From: Rothia dentocariosa ATCC 17931
GTDB lineage: Bacteria > Actinomycetota > Actinomycetes > Actinomycetales > Micrococcaceae
Length of the DNA: 64,000 nt
Direction of reading: 5' to 3'
Assembly (NCBI RefSeq): GCF_000164695.2
Contig: NC_014643.1
Coordinates: 930,001-994,000, forward strand
Within the stretch, counting starts at the first letter, position 1; every line of letters begins with the position of its first letter. A model generated the notes under the pieces. That model was not told the DNA's origin and ran no database searches. It saw only the letters and a list, made by a program, of their open reading frames with translations. The position numbers and the translations under genes were made by a program. Positions 36,946 to 46,644 of this stretch are shown piece by piece.

Positions 36946-38181
36946 CTACTCGGCCTTAATCTCGCCAATGCGCAGACCGTAGCTGTACCCTGCGATAGGC
37001 TGCGAGAGCTTGGGTGCTTCATCGAAGACGATGATGATGTAGCCGCCCTTATCGGCAGACTGCTTGTCCTTATCCAGCTCAACCGTGACATCCTGCCCAG
37101 AGAAGCTTCCCTTGCCAACTTCGGTGGCACCGCTCATTGAGGCTTGGTTGTTGGTGTATACGGTGAAGGAACCACCGGAACCGCCTGTCTGCTGAATAGT
37201 TAGTTTGGAGACAACCGTGGGAGACTCTAGTTTAGCGGCAAGCCCGAATTCCTTGACGACACCACCGAAGGCGGGGCTGCCAAAACCATAGCTGGACCAG
37301 GTGCTTGAGGGGTTACCATCGGTCAGTGCGGGAAGACCGGAATCCATATCCGCCATAAAGTTAGGGTTGCTCGGCACCAGACGTGATACGGAGGTAACCT
37401 TTACTGGCGCATTGGAGGCGCTGGGCGATGCCGACGGGGAGGCTTCCTCAGATTCTGTAGACCCTGTCGTAGCGCTTGCGCTTGCCGAGGCGTTCTTACC
37501 TTTAACCGGATTCGATGCGTGATTCGACCCCAAACCGGTCAGCGTGGTGAGCACGCCACCGGCAACAATGACCAATAGAAGCACGGCAGCGAAAGCAATA
37601 GCCCAGGTTCCGCGGTTTGTACCCTCGTCTTCGTCGTCTTCATAGACGCCGTCATCGTTCGGTCCGGAGACCATAGGTGCAACGTTCATCGAGGGGATCT
37701 GTGAGACCTCCCAGGCCTTTACAGCGCTGATAGCGGAGGTTTCGGAACCCACCATTGGAATGTTCTCGTAGGTTTGCGGCGCGGCACCGGTAAGGCTGTC
37801 ACCGAAGATTTCGGCCCCGAGCGCCTCATCAGGGTTGCCATCGGGAGAGACCGAGGGGTTATCGGTCAGTAGGGTGTCAAGCAAAACATCCGGGCGGCTG
37901 TATGAGGTCACCAGGTATTTATTGCCTTCGGGGGCGATTCCCATATCGAGAATCTGAATGTTGTAGCGGCTATTGACCGCCAGCGCCCGCGAATTCTTCT
38001 CCAAGAGGTGGCTGCGCACGGGAGAAGCCACCACCACCGAAACCTTACGGTTCAGAATCTGATCCTTACCTTCGAGGATCATATCTGATTCGGCGGTGAT
38101 GATAATCTGTGCGGTGATTTCGTAACGGCCACCCAAAACGGTTCCGACCGGAATCTGCTGCGACAAGTTCTCTCCCGTCAT
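36946..38181 (-). CDS. membrane pseudokinase-like protein, stand-alone counterpart of the MviN C-terminal part
   Basis: A 411-residue protein. Residues about 10-110 resemble a Ser/Thr kinase N-lobe (GTVLGGRYEITAQI ... RKVSVVVASPV) without the invariant Lys and with no catalytic loop. A 70-residue acidic linker, one TM segment (about 192-212), a Ser/Ala/Thr-rich stretch, and a C-terminal extracellular domain like a discoidin/F5-8C fold (LTDGNPSSTWSSYGFG ... VSKLTIQQTGGSGGSFTVYTN). In mycobacteria these parts are fused to MurJ (MviN) and bind FhaA; here it is a separate gene 90 bp downstream of murJ. Confidence 0.75.
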   Translation of the reverse strand: MTGENLSQQIPVGTVLGGRYEITAQIIITAESDMILEGKDQILNRKVSVVVASPVRSHLLEKNSRALAVNSRYNIQILDMGIAPEGNKYLVTSYSRPDVLLDTLLTDNPSVSPDGNPDEALGAEIFGDSLTGAAPQTYENIPMVGSETSAISAVKAWEVSQIPSMNVAPMVSGPNDDGVYEDDEDEGTNRGTWAIAFAAVLLLVIVAGGVLTTLTGLGSNHASNPVKGKNASASASATTGSTESEEASPSASPSASNAPVKVTSVSRLVPSNPNFMADMDSGLPALTDGNPSSTWSSYGFGSPAFGGVVKEFGLAAKLESPTVVSKLTIQQTGGSGGSFTVYTNNQASMSGATEVGKGSFSGQDVTVELDKDKQSADKGGYIIIVFDEAPKLSQPIAGYSYGLRIGEIKAE

Positions 38182-38271
38182 GTATTTTCTCGCCTATAGT
38201 TTAGTAGGCTCTTCCAAAGATTTTACCCGGATTACGCGGGATACGGTGTTTTTAGCGGTTTGCGGGCTGGT

Positions 38272-39957
38272 TTAAGATTCGTTTGAGGCCCCTCGCCGTG
38301 CGAGTGCTTTTACCTTGCCCGCGATGGGTGCGAAGAGAGCATCTGCCTCACGCACGCGGAAAATCTTGAGCATCACCACATAGCTGAAGAGCATGGTGAG
38401 ACCACAGATTATAAGGGTTATAACCGCTGAAATTTTTGATGCCCAGGCGAAGCCATCAAGATTGTATCCGCCCAATACCCACAATACGGCGGCGGCAATA
38501 ACTCCCGCAAAACATGCCGCGAGGGTAGTACGAGCGTACATGTTGATAATACGCTTCTGCCCATAATACCCAAGTCTGCGGCGAATTTCGTAGTGGCTGA
38601 TGGCGACCACGAAGAGGTTCTGCACCGGGAAAATCAGGGAGAGCGCATACACGGTGTAGCGCGGGTCAAGCAGGGAGGCAACCCCACTCATAACGACCAT
38701 AACAATCGCGGCGTAGAACTGAATGAGGAAGGGGGTGCGCGCATTCTCTCGGGCATAGAGAACGCGCCCGTAGAGGAAGGATATGGTCAGTGCGGGGGTT
38801 CCCAATGCGGTAATAGCAATGAGGCGCCCAATGACGGTTGCCGCAACCGGGTCTCCGCCGCTAAAGAGCACCGCCACGGGACCGGCGAGGACGATAAGTG
38901 CGAGCGCACAGAAAACGGTGGCAATACCGGCGGTACGCATGCCGTGCGAAAGGGCGTGAATGACGCTGTCGCTATCGTCCGCGATGGCGGAGGAACTCAT
39001 GCGGTTAAAGAGGACGGTAGCGATGGAAATGCCGATCACGCCGTGGGGGAGCGAGTAGAGCATTGAGGCGTAGTTCATTGCCTGCAGACCGGGAATCTGA
39101 ATACCCATATCGGCATACTGGGCGCGGGCGCTCACCACGGATGCGGCAACCCGGGTCATGTACATATACGACAGGTTAGAGACGGCACCGGCGGCAAGGG
39201 TCCAAATCGCCAGACGAGATGCTTCCCGCAGTCCGATACCGCGCCAGCCGAAGTCCGGTTTGAGTCGCAGCCCCAGCCTCCTGAGCGGGATAAAGAGAAC
39301 GATAGCCTGCAGTGCCACACCCAGAGTTGCCGATCCGGCGAGGAAGATCGTCTGCATCGACGTCCAGCTTTCGACCGAGTGGCGTGGAGGATTGATGGTT
39401 GTATCCTGCGCCCCGAAGGTGAAAATAAAGATGAAGAGCGCAGCGATAGCAACGACGTTATTGAGCACGGGCGCCCACATGAAAGCCCCGAAGGCCTCTT
39501 TCGCGTTGAGTACCTGCCCAATGACCGTATAAAGCCCGTAGAAGAAGATTTGCGGCAAACACCAGAACGAGAATATATACCCGAGTTCTTTCTGCTCTGG
39601 CGTCCATGTAGAGCCCATGACGTTGATAATAGGGATGGCGCACGCCAGCGTAATCGCTGTAATCAGACCGATGGCCGTCACCGTAATGGTTACGAGCTTG
39701 GAAATATACCGTTCGCCGCCGTCTTGGGCTTTAGCGGCTTTGATAATCTGCGGCACGAGCACGGCGTTGAACACACCACCGGCGACCAACACGTAGATGA
39801 GGTTGGGGAGCGTATTTGCGGTCTCGAAGACGTCACCTACGGTCGAGAGGGCACCCAGTGCCACCGTGAGAAGGATTGCCTTAAGGAACCCTAGAACACG
39901 GGATACGAGCGTTCCCGCCGCCATAATGGCGCTTGAGCGTGCATCGGTACGTGCCAA
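38272..39957 (-). CDS. murJ: lipid II flippase MurJ (MviN)
   Basis: A 561-residue MOP-family membrane protein with 14 predicted TM segments. The N-terminus SAIMAAGTLVSRVLGFLKAIL and the conserved LPHGVIGISIATVLFNRMS are family signatures. It flips the peptidoglycan precursor lipid II outward. It lacks the cytoplasmic and extracellular C-terminal parts of the mycobacterial protein, which here are the next gene. It follows the Nudix gene by 21 bp. Confidence 0.92.
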   Translation of the reverse strand: MARTDARSSAIMAAGTLVSRVLGFLKAILLTVALGALSTVGDVFETANTLPNLIYVLVAGGVFNAVLVPQIIKAAKAQDGGERYISKLVTITVTAIGLITAITLACAIPIINVMGSTWTPEQKELGYIFSFWCLPQIFFYGLYTVIGQVLNAKEAFGAFMWAPVLNNVVAIAALFIFIFTFGAQDTTINPPRHSVESWTSMQTIFLAGSATLGVALQAIVLFIPLRRLGLRLKPDFGWRGIGLREASRLAIWTLAAGAVSNLSYMYMTRVAASVVSARAQYADMGIQIPGLQAMNYASMLYSLPHGVIGISIATVLFNRMSSSAIADDSDSVIHALSHGMRTAGIATVFCALALIVLAGPVAVLFSGGDPVAATVIGRLIAITALGTPALTISFLYGRVLYARENARTPFLIQFYAAIVMVVMSGVASLLDPRYTVYALSLIFPVQNLFVVAISHYEIRRRLGYYGQKRIINMYARTTLAACFAGVIAAAVLWVLGGYNLDGFAWASKISAVITLIICGLTMLFSYVVMLKIFRVREADALFAPIAGKVKALARRGASNES

Positions 39958-39978
39958 CTTCTTCTCCTGGTTGTGACG

Positions 39979-40479
39979 TTAGAGCTGGGTATTAATATAC
40001 TCTCGTGCAATATCTGCGATGCGCCGTTCATTAGCGAAAGAGAGTTTCTGGCTAAGCTCTGCCAGGGGTACCCACGCAACATCGACTGCTTCATGATCGG
40101 GGTCATGCTCAATGGTTAGGCGGCCGCCGGTAGCACAAAAAAGGTAGTGATGTACCGTTTTATGGATGCGCTGCCCACTAGACGTAAACCAGTAGTCGAT
40201 ATACCCGAGGGTAGCAACAATGTAACCGGTAATTCCGGTTTCTTCGGCTATTTCTCGTTGAGCTGTTTCTATCAGACTTTCATGACCTTCAACATGTCCC
40301 TTAGGTAGACACCATTCGAGCTGTCTGTTGCGGTTATAGCGCGCAATGATTGCCACCGGAAGGTCGGGACTATCAAAATTAATCATGAGCCCTCCCGAAG
40401 AGACCTCTTCAAGCGCAGGCACCGGAAGCTGGGGCGCGAAGGGGCGTATTTTGGGTGCGCGCGGTACGGGAAAACTCAT
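39979..40479 (-). CDS. Nudix hydrolase
   Basis: A 166-residue protein with the Nudix box GHVEGHESLIETAQREIAEE, followed by TGI; the preceding RNRQLEWCLPKGHVEG and the later WVPLAEL fit family members near actinobacterial murJ. It hydrolyses a nucleoside diphosphate linked to another group; the substrate is unknown. It diverges from cca (102 bp apart) and likely leads the murJ operon. Confidence 0.9.
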   Translation of the reverse strand: MSFPVPRAPKIRPFAPQLPVPALEEVSSGGLMINFDSPDLPVAIIARYNRNRQLEWCLPKGHVEGHESLIETAQREIAEETGITGYIVATLGYIDYWFTSSGQRIHKTVHHYLFCATGGRLTIEHDPDHEAVDVAWVPLAELSQKLSFANERRIADIAREYINTQL

Positions 40480-40581
40480 AGTTCTACCTTATCCGATGCG
40501 GCGCTATTTTGGGCTATGGTGCGGCTGATAGGAGCCCGCTAATATGCTCTTGCCGCTAATATCTGGCAGGATTAAGAGACT

Positions 40582-42006
40582 ATGTCGCAAAAACTTGATG
40601 TGCTCTCAAAATATCCGGATGCTGTTGAACTCGGCGAACTCTACCGCCAGGCGGGTTTTGATCTCTACCTAGTCGGTGGTCTGGTGCGTGATGAACTACG
40701 CAATGCCCCCGGCGAGTTCACTGATTTCGATATGACTACGAACGCCACTCCCGCCCAGAGCGAGCGGATTTTGAGCGCCTGGGGAGAGCATATCTGGGAT
40801 ATCGGCAAAGAATACGGCACCATCAGCGCCCGCAAAAACGGCGCTGTTTACGAGGTAACGACCTATCGCGCCGAAGTGTACGTCGCTGATTCCCGCAAAC
40901 CCACGGTGGAATTCGGCACCGATTTGAAGGCTGACCTGATACGGCGCGACTTCACCATCAACGCCATGGCTGCTGCGCTGCCTTCGGGGGAAATTGTGGA
41001 TCTTTTCCACGGCACTAAAGATTTAGCAGAGGGCGTTTTGCGAACCCCGCGCTCGCCTCAAGAATCCTTTTCCGAAGACCCGCTTCGTATGATGCGCGCG
41101 GCGCGGTTCGCTGCTCGGTTCAACCTCACTGTAGCGCCGGAAGTATTCGAAGCGATGCAGCAGATGGCATCGCGCATCGAGATTATTTCGGCGGAACGGG
41201 TGCGCGACGAGCTCATCAAACTCATCTGTGCAGATTACCCGCGCGTGGGCCTGAACTTGCTCGTAGAAACCGGGCTTGCGGACTATGTGCTCCCGGAGTT
41301 GCCCGCCCTGCGCATGGAAATGGACCCTTCACACCACCATAAAGACGTTTATGAGCACTCGCTCAAAGTCATGGAGCAGGCGATCGAAAAGGAAACCGCC
41401 GCTGACGGCCCCTGCCCCGCACCCGATTTCGTGCTGCGTTTCGCATCGCTTCTGCACGACATCGGCAAACCCAAAACCCGCAGATTCGAGAAAGACGGCT
41501 CGGTATCTTTTCTGCAGCACGATATGGTTGGCGCGCGCATGGTCAAAAAACGGATGCGCGCCCTACGCTTCGATAACGACACCATCAAGGCGGTGGCGCG
41601 CCTCGTGGAGCTTCATATGCGCTTCTACGGCTACCGTGAGGCCGGGTGGACCGACTCAGCGGTACGTCGATACGTGCGGGACGCAGGGGAGCAGCTGCAG
41701 CGTCTCCACAGGCTTTCTCGGTCGGATGTCACCACGCGCAATAAACGCATGGCGCGCTCGCTGGCGCAGGCATACGATGATTTGGAACGGCGTATTGATG
41801 AGCTTGCAGCCCAAGAAGAGCTGGATGCGATGCGCCCTGAACTGGATGGCGAACAGATTATGGAGGTGCTGGGCATCGATCCTGGGCCTCTTGTGGGGCA
41901 GGCGTATAAATTCCTGCTGAACCTGCGTTTGGATGAGGGTGAACTTGGTGAAGAAGAAGCGACCCGCCGCCTGCTCGTGTGGTGGCAGGAGCGCGGAGAG
42001 TCCTAA
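40582..42006 (+). CDS. cca: CCA tRNA nucleotidyltransferase with HD domain
   Basis: A 474-residue class II enzyme that adds or repairs the 3' CCA of tRNA, which is needed here since the tRNA genes do not encode CCA. The head domain has YLVGGLVRDELR and FTDFDMTTNATP, then RRDFTINAMA; the neck reads EDPLRMMRAARFAARF; the tail carries an HD motif FASLLHDIGKPKTR that could act as phosphohydrolase. Its conserved site beside murJ is typical for actinobacteria. Confidence 0.93.
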   Translation: MSQKLDVLSKYPDAVELGELYRQAGFDLYLVGGLVRDELRNAPGEFTDFDMTTNATPAQSERILSAWGEHIWDIGKEYGTISARKNGAVYEVTTYRAEVYVADSRKPTVEFGTDLKADLIRRDFTINAMAAALPSGEIVDLFHGTKDLAEGVLRTPRSPQESFSEDPLRMMRAARFAARFNLTVAPEVFEAMQQMASRIEIISAERVRDELIKLICADYPRVGLNLLVETGLADYVLPELPALRMEMDPSHHHKDVYEHSLKVMEQAIEKETAADGPCPAPDFVLRFASLLHDIGKPKTRRFEKDGSVSFLQHDMVGARMVKKRMRALRFDNDTIKAVARLVELHMRFYGYREAGWTDSAVRRYVRDAGEQLQRLHRLSRSDVTTRNKRMARSLAQAYDDLERRIDELAAQEELDAMRPELDGEQIMEVLGIDPGPLVGQAYKFLLNLRLDEGELGEEEATRRLLVWWQERGES

Positions 42007-42167
42007 AACCCCATAATACGGCGGAATACTGCGGAAATAGAGTATGACGGAGACTACGGCGCATAAGGTTCACTAAATGCCTCTGTGAAGCTAAATTGAC
42101 GTGTAGGATGGTACTCAGCGGCAGCGTTCGCCGCGCACGAATACACATTCACCGAAAGGGCATTACT

Positions 42168-42536
42168 ATGTCTGATAACTCTGCCTTTAACCCGGCTTCT
42201 AAACCTGCATTTAACGGTTCCCAACCTCACGGACAGCCCGTACAACCTATCGCCGTAGCACCGGTCATGATGGTGCAGCAACCCAAATCCATGGCGGTGG
42301 CATATCTGCTGTGGTTTTTCCTAGGTTCCCCTGGTATTCACAAGTTTTATCTGAACCAAACGGGTCAAGGGATTCTATACCTGTGTTTATTCCTTACTGG
42401 CTGGGCAACTGTTTGGTTTCTTATCGGGATAATTCCTCTTGTAATTTTGGGCATCTTGCTCATCATTGATATTTTCCTGATACCTGGCCGGGTGAACCAA
42501 CTCAACGGTGTAACCCCCGTTGTTGTGAAGCAGTAA
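42168..42536 (+). CDS. TM2 domain membrane protein
   Basis: 122 residues from the ATG at 42168. The first 38 residues are polar and Pro/Gln-rich; then the TM2 pattern KSMAVAYLLWFFLGSPGIHKFYLNQTGQGILYL with two TM segments and a third hydrophobic stretch. The TM2 domain is a membrane helix pair of unknown role. It has a similar neighbour downstream. Confidence 0.85.
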   Translation: MSDNSAFNPASKPAFNGSQPHGQPVQPIAVAPVMMVQQPKSMAVAYLLWFFLGSPGIHKFYLNQTGQGILYLCLFLTGWATVWFLIGIIPLVILGILLIIDIFLIPGRVNQLNGVTPVVVKQ

Positions 42537-42571
42537 CAGCCCATTATCACGACCCCGCTGCGCATTGGCGA

Positions 42572-42603
42572 ATCCCGCATCCTCACAGTCGAGGATGTGG
42601 GAT
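42572..42603 (+). terminator. intrinsic terminator
   Basis: Perfect 13-bp stem ATCCCGCATCCTC with its complement (one G-T), 6-nt loop, then TTTTTTG, between the two TM2 genes. Confidence 0.88.
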
Positions 42604-42758
42604 TTTTTGTCTGAACGAAGGTTGGTGCGGTGGGGGAGGGGAGGGCAGATTCCCATCGAATACACACCCCGTTCCCAGGGTTTGCGCATGTGAACTGTCT
42701 AAACTTGCAGTGAGCGCGTTATATACAGCGCGCTGAAACACTCACGAAGGAAGGAAAT

Positions 42759-43121
42759 ATGTCGCAACAGGTTTATGAACCTAAACTTTTCGCCCATGGA
42801 ACCGTTCCGGGCAGCCGTACTTATGTGAACTCCGAACATGAACAGTCGACCGTCGTTGTAGTTCGCCCCAAATCCGTGATTCTCACCTATGTGCTGTGGC
42901 TTTTCCTCGGATGGTTAGGCATCCACAAGTTTTATCTGCGTCAGCCAATTCAGGGGCTGCTTTATCTGGCACTCACCGGTATAACTAGCCTGCTGACGCC
43001 CATAGGTTTAGGTTGGATAACCGGTATTCCGCTAGGTCTTCTGCTCTTCAAAGACCTCTTCACGAATATCCTTCGAGTCGCCATCCTCAACCTTCGGGAC
43101 TCTTCGGTTCGTTACTACTAA
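42759..43121 (+). CDS. TM2 domain membrane protein, second copy
   Basis: A 120-residue protein. A polar N-terminus of 43 residues then the TM2 block KSVILTYVLWLFLGWLGIHKFYLRQPIQGLLYL, close to that of the 42168-42536 product, and a third segment. GAAGGAAGG precedes the ATG. The pair looks like a tandem duplication, but each gene has its own terminator. Confidence 0.85.
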   Translation: MSQQVYEPKLFAHGTVPGSRTYVNSEHEQSTVVVVRPKSVILTYVLWLFLGWLGIHKFYLRQPIQGLLYLALTGITSLLTPIGLGWITGIPLGLLLFKDLFTNILRVAILNLRDSSVRYY

Positions 43122-43154
43122 ACTAGAATTTTTAGCGTTCAAGACTCTAGCTTC

Positions 43155-43197
43155 AGGATGCGCCCGTTACACCCATGCGGTGTGGCGGGCGCATCCT
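43155..43197 (+). terminator. intrinsic terminator
   Basis: Perfect 12-bp stem AGGATGCGCCCG and complement with an internal ACACC..GGTGT pairing, then TCTCTTT. It separates the TM2 gene from the rpsF operon. Confidence 0.85.
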
Positions 43198-43345
43198 TCT
43201 CTTTGCTGGATTCTACCGCGTATTCTCGTGTAATATAGAAGAATCTGTGTGTGCATCCTGAACAAGAGGATGCTGCACCGGGTGCCACATGAATCTCCTG
43301 CTATGGAAATCCCATAGCCGTTTAGCCCAAAGGAGGGGTTTAATC

Positions 43346-43648
43346 ATGCGTGCATACGAACTGATGGTTATCCTCAACCCCGAGGTTGAGGACCGAGCGG
43401 TAGAGCCGTCTCTGTCGAAGTTCCTGGAAATCGTCACCAACGCTGGCGGTACCATCGACAACCTTGACATCTGGGGTCGCCGCCGTCTGGCATACGAGAT
43501 CCAGAAGAAGTCCGAAGGCATCTATGCGGTTGTTAACTTCACCGCGAGCCCTGAGACCGCCGCTGAGCTCGACCGTGTTCTGAACCTGAACGAGTCCGTT
43601 ATGCGTACCAAGATCATCCGTCCGGAGGATCAGAAGGTCAACAAGTAA
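43346..43648 (+). CDS. rpsF: 30S ribosomal protein S6
   Basis: A 100-residue protein beginning [20 protein letters not shown] with the S6 core [33 protein letters not shown] precedes the ATG at 43346; the upstream in-frame codons have no ribosome site. It starts the rpsF-ssb-rpsR-rplI operon. Confidence 0.96.
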   Translation: MRAYELMVILNPEVEDRAVEPSLSKFLEIVTNAGGTIDNLDIWGRRRLAYEIQKKSEGIYAVVNFTASPETAAELDRVLNLNESVMRTKIIRPEDQKVNK

Positions 43649-43734
43649 GACTCTAAAAACCGCGACCTGATTAAAATGTCAGGTTCCTATGGTTACCTAG
43701 AGTTATATACTTGAATCCATTCGAGGAGGCATCA

Positions 43735-44385
43735 ATGGCAGGCGAAACCATTATCACTGTGGTCGGGAATCTCACCAGCGACCCTGAGCTGCGCTACACT
43801 CCCGCAGGTGCGGCGGTTGCAAACTTTACGATTGCATCTACCCCGCGTACCTACAACCGTCAAACCGGTCAGTGGGAAGACGGTGAGGCACTGTTCCTGC
43901 GTGCGTCTATTTGGCGCGACTACGCAGAGAACGTCGCAGAGACCCTGAAAAAGGGAACCCGTGTGATCGCCCAGGGCCGTTTGAAGTCTCGCTCGTATGA
44001 AACGAAGGAAGGCGAACGCCGTACCTCAATGGAGATCGAGCTCGATGAGATCGGTCCCGCTCTACGGTACGCTACCGCCCAGGTAACCCGTTCACAGCGC
44101 ACCTCTGGAGGCAACTTCGGCGGTCAGCAGGGCGGAAACTTTGGCGGCAATAACTTCGGTAATAACCCCCAGCAGGGTGGTTTTAACAATTCCGCACCGC
44201 AGCAGGGCTTCGCTCAGCAGCAGGGCGGAAACGGTTACTCCAGTAATGCCGGATTCGGTGGGGGAGCCCAGCAGGCGCCCGCACAACCGGCACAGCAGCA
44301 GGCACCTGCGGCTGATCCGTGGACCTCACAGTCCGGCGGAAACTACGATTGGGGTACCGGTGCCGATGACGAACCTCCGTTCTAA
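43735..44385 (+). CDS. ssb: single-stranded DNA-binding protein
   Basis: 216 residues from the ATG after GAGGAGG. The OB-fold covers about residues 1-115 ([45 protein letters not shown]), followed by a long Gly/Gln/Asn-rich linker with repeated GGNFGG and QQG, and the acidic tip DDEPPF that recruits partner proteins. It is the second gene of the ribosomal operon. Confidence 0.96.
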   Translation: MAGETIITVVGNLTSDPELRYTPAGAAVANFTIASTPRTYNRQTGQWEDGEALFLRASIWRDYAENVAETLKKGTRVIAQGRLKSRSYETKEGERRTSMEIELDEIGPALRYATAQVTRSQRTSGGNFGGQQGGNFGGNNFGNNPQQGGFNNSAPQQGFAQQQGGNGYSSNAGFGGGAQQAPAQPAQQQAPAADPWTSQSGGNYDWGTGADDEPPF

Positions 44386-44473
44386 AGAAACGTTCCGTCT
44401 TCCTCAAACCAAACCATATATCAATCCATCCCGCGGTTAACGCCGCGGGCTCCCAACCTAAAGGAGCACCACG

Positions 44474-44710
44474 ATGGCTAAGGCTGAAATCCGTAAGCCC
44501 AAACCTAAGCAGAACCCCCTGAAAGCTGCTGACGTCACCGTTATCGATTACAAAGACGTCGCCTTGCTGCGCAAGTTCATCTCCGATCGCGGCAAAATCC
44601 GCGCTCGCCGCGTAACTGGCGTGACCGTTCAGGAACAGCGCAAGATCGCTCAGGCAATTAAGAATGCCCGTGAGGTTGCACTGCTTCCCTACTCCGGCGC
44701 TGGCCGCTAA
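44474..44710 (+). CDS. rpsR: 30S ribosomal protein S18, cysteine-free form
   Basis: A 78-residue protein with the S18 core [22 protein letters not shown] and [22 protein letters not shown]. There are no Cys residues, so it is the zinc-independent form. AAAGGAGCACC precedes the ATG. Confidence 0.95.
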   Translation: MAKAEIRKPKPKQNPLKAADVTVIDYKDVALLRKFISDRGKIRARRVTGVTVQEQRKIAQAIKNAREVALLPYSGAGR

Positions 44711-44733
44711 CGAGAAGGAGAGTAACAAGTACT

Positions 44734-45186
44734 ATGGCTAAGATTATTCTGACTCAGGAAGTAACCGGTCTGGGTGCCGCTGGTGACATCGTCACCGTCA
44801 AGAACGGCTATGCACGTAACTACCTTCTTCCTCGCGGCTTTGCCGTTTCGTGGACCGTTGGCGGCGAGAAGCAGGTTGAATCTATCCGTGCGGCCCGTGC
44901 GGCGCGTGCGAAGGCCTCCCTGGAAGAAGCCCAGGAGACCGCAGCTAAGCTCTCTGCTCGCCCGATTGTAGTGGCACACAAGGCTGGTGCTGATGGTCGT
45001 CTCTTCGGCTCCGTTAAGGCAGATGCTATTGCTGACGCTATTGAAGAGGCAGGTCTCGGCACTATCGACAAGCGCACCATTCACCTCGGTTCCGCTATCA
45101 AGCGCACCGGTGAATACCAGGTGACCGCTCGTCTGCACGAGGATGTTGTTGCCAACGTTACTCTGGACGTTGTAGCAGCCGCATAA
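44734..45186 (+). CDS. rplI: 50S ribosomal protein L9
   Basis: A 150-residue protein. The N-terminal RNA-binding domain has [20 protein letters not shown] and [12 protein letters not shown], then a long helix, then the C-terminal domain with [16 protein letters not shown]. Last gene of the rpsF-ssb-rpsR-rplI operon, 23 bp after rpsR. Confidence 0.96.
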   Translation: MAKIILTQEVTGLGAAGDIVTVKNGYARNYLLPRGFAVSWTVGGEKQVESIRAARAARAKASLEEAQETAAKLSARPIVVAHKAGADGRLFGSVKADAIADAIEEAGLGTIDKRTIHLGSAIKRTGEYQVTARLHEDVVANVTLDVVAAA

Positions 45187-45210
45187 GCAGGGCGTATTTA
45201 GACGCTGTGA

Positions 45211-45242
45211 GGGCGTCGCATTCCGACTGGGATGCGACGCCC
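45211..45242 (+). terminator. terminator of the rpsF operon
   Basis: Perfect 11-bp stem GGGCGTCGCAT and complement, 10-nt loop, then TTTTCATATG. Confidence 0.88.
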
Positions 45243-45302
45243 TTTTCATATGTGGAGCCAATTATCCGTTTTACCCGAGAAGTGCGGGGTAGGGGAGGGG
45301 TA

Positions 45303-45318
45303 TGTTTCACGTGAAACA
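45303..45318. promoter_or_regulatory. parS: parS site
   Basis: Exact TGTTTCACGTGAAACA between the rplI terminator and the 3' end of the convergent hydrolase gene, 10.6 kb from parB. Confidence 0.95.
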
Positions 45319-45325
45319 TTGTGTG

Positions 45326-46318
45326 TTACAGAATACCGTCAATAAAATCTATGACCGCTTGGGTTACCTCTTCCGAATGCCCCTCGATCATATGACCACC
45401 CGTTTCGAAGATACACGTGGTGAGATTCGGGTATCGGTACATAGAACTCTGCACATGCCCTCGCGGCTGGGCAAAAGGCACCACTCGGTCATCTTGTGCG
45501 TGGATCAGAAAAACGGGTGGTTCCAAGCTCTCAATGGGGTATTCCTCAAGATGAACCGCCATATCCGGGTTCGTGATAGTTGTGTCGATCTTGGCTCCCA
45601 TACGTCGTTCCCGTAGGGGGAGCATCCCGTATATGGTATTTGAGGGAAGCCCAAATAGAGGTTTGAAAAATGGAGACAGCAGCCACATGACGTAGTCATG
45701 GTTCAGAGCGGCAGGAGGCCCCATACGCGTGGGCAGCTTTCGTGGTTTTTCCTCCTGGGGCGGGGCAGAGCTGAGGAGAATAAGACCTGTTGTCCGTTCC
45801 GGATAATCCAGAGCAAAACGAAGAGCGAGGGTTCCTCCGGCAGAGGCGCCTAGCACATAGACCGTCTCGATATTGAGGATATCAAGGAGTGCCATCAGAG
45901 CCGCTGCCTGTTCTTTAGGAGTTCCTTCACCTGCAACCGAGCTTCCGGGGTACCCAAAACGCGATGGAGCAATAATCCTGTAGTGTTCCGAGAGATCCCT
46001 AACGTTCTCAAAGGCTTGGTCGTAGCCTCCATAGATACCGTGCAGAGACAGGATAACGGGAGGGTCGCTATATGCTGAGGATGACCCTGTGGGCATAATG
46101 TCGAGATATGTTATCTCTCCATAGCTGAGATGCACCGTTTTGGCCGGATACGACGCGAGTTTGTCCACAGCATCGTGGAGTGCCCGGCGGCATCGTATAC
46201 CCTGAACACCCATGTAGGTTGTGGCAGCAAGCGCTGTACCACCAAGGAGGAACCAACCCCACCGGCCGTATCCTGCACGGTTTTTCTGTGGTTCCCGTGT
46301 ACTGCTAGTCCCACGCAT
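45326..46318 (-). CDS. alpha/beta hydrolase, membrane-anchored
   Basis: A 330-residue protein. Residues 18-38 form one TM or signal anchor (YGRWGWFLLGGTALAATTY). The hydrolase fold has the oxyanion motif ILSLHGIYGGYDQ, the nucleophile elbow VLGASAGGTLAL with Ser, an Asp in IHAQDDRVVPF and the His in TGGHMIEGH. The active site is probably outside the membrane. Substrate not known. Confidence 0.85.
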   Translation of the reverse strand: MRGTSSTREPQKNRAGYGRWGWFLLGGTALAATTYMGVQGIRCRRALHDAVDKLASYPAKTVHLSYGEITYLDIMPTGSSSAYSDPPVILSLHGIYGGYDQAFENVRDLSEHYRIIAPSRFGYPGSSVAGEGTPKEQAAALMALLDILNIETVYVLGASAGGTLALRFALDYPERTTGLILLSSAPPQEEKPRKLPTRMGPPAALNHDYVMWLLSPFFKPLFGLPSNTIYGMLPLRERRMGAKIDTTITNPDMAVHLEEYPIESLEPPVFLIHAQDDRVVPFAQPRGHVQSSMYRYPNLTTCIFETGGHMIEGHSEEVTQAVIDFIDGIL

Positions 46319-46644
46319 AGTTCCCTATTCCTTCGTATACGGTCTATTTTTAACTACACTAATTTCACAAACGTGGGCGCACAACCCTAGGGGACGGGTA
46401 TTAGGACTATTCTTGGAGATACTTCGATATAGTAGTATTTCTATCTCTATACGTTGGATAACTATATTTCTATAGGAATTTTCTTATAGACAGCATTAAT
46501 GTTTCACGTGAAACGGTGTGCGTAAAAGATTGAGAAATAATAAAAATATTGGGAGGACCTCAAAAATCCTATATTCTCCGAAGCGAGAACCGTAGACTGG
46601 ACGTGACAGAATATCCTTAAATTTCTGCAGAAGGATAGGTATAG
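46319..46644. other. gap between hydrolase and ABC genes
   Basis: 326 AT-rich bases holding the divergent promoters and a parS site at 46500-46515. A ribosome site AGAAGGA lies just before the ABC gene. No coding frame is supported. Confidence 0.5.
46500..46515. promoter_or_regulatory. parS: parS site, one end base changed
   Basis: TGTTTCACGTGAAACG: one mismatch from the full 16-mer at the last base; the inner 14 bp are perfect. It lies 145 bp upstream of the ABC transporter pair. Confidence 0.9.
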
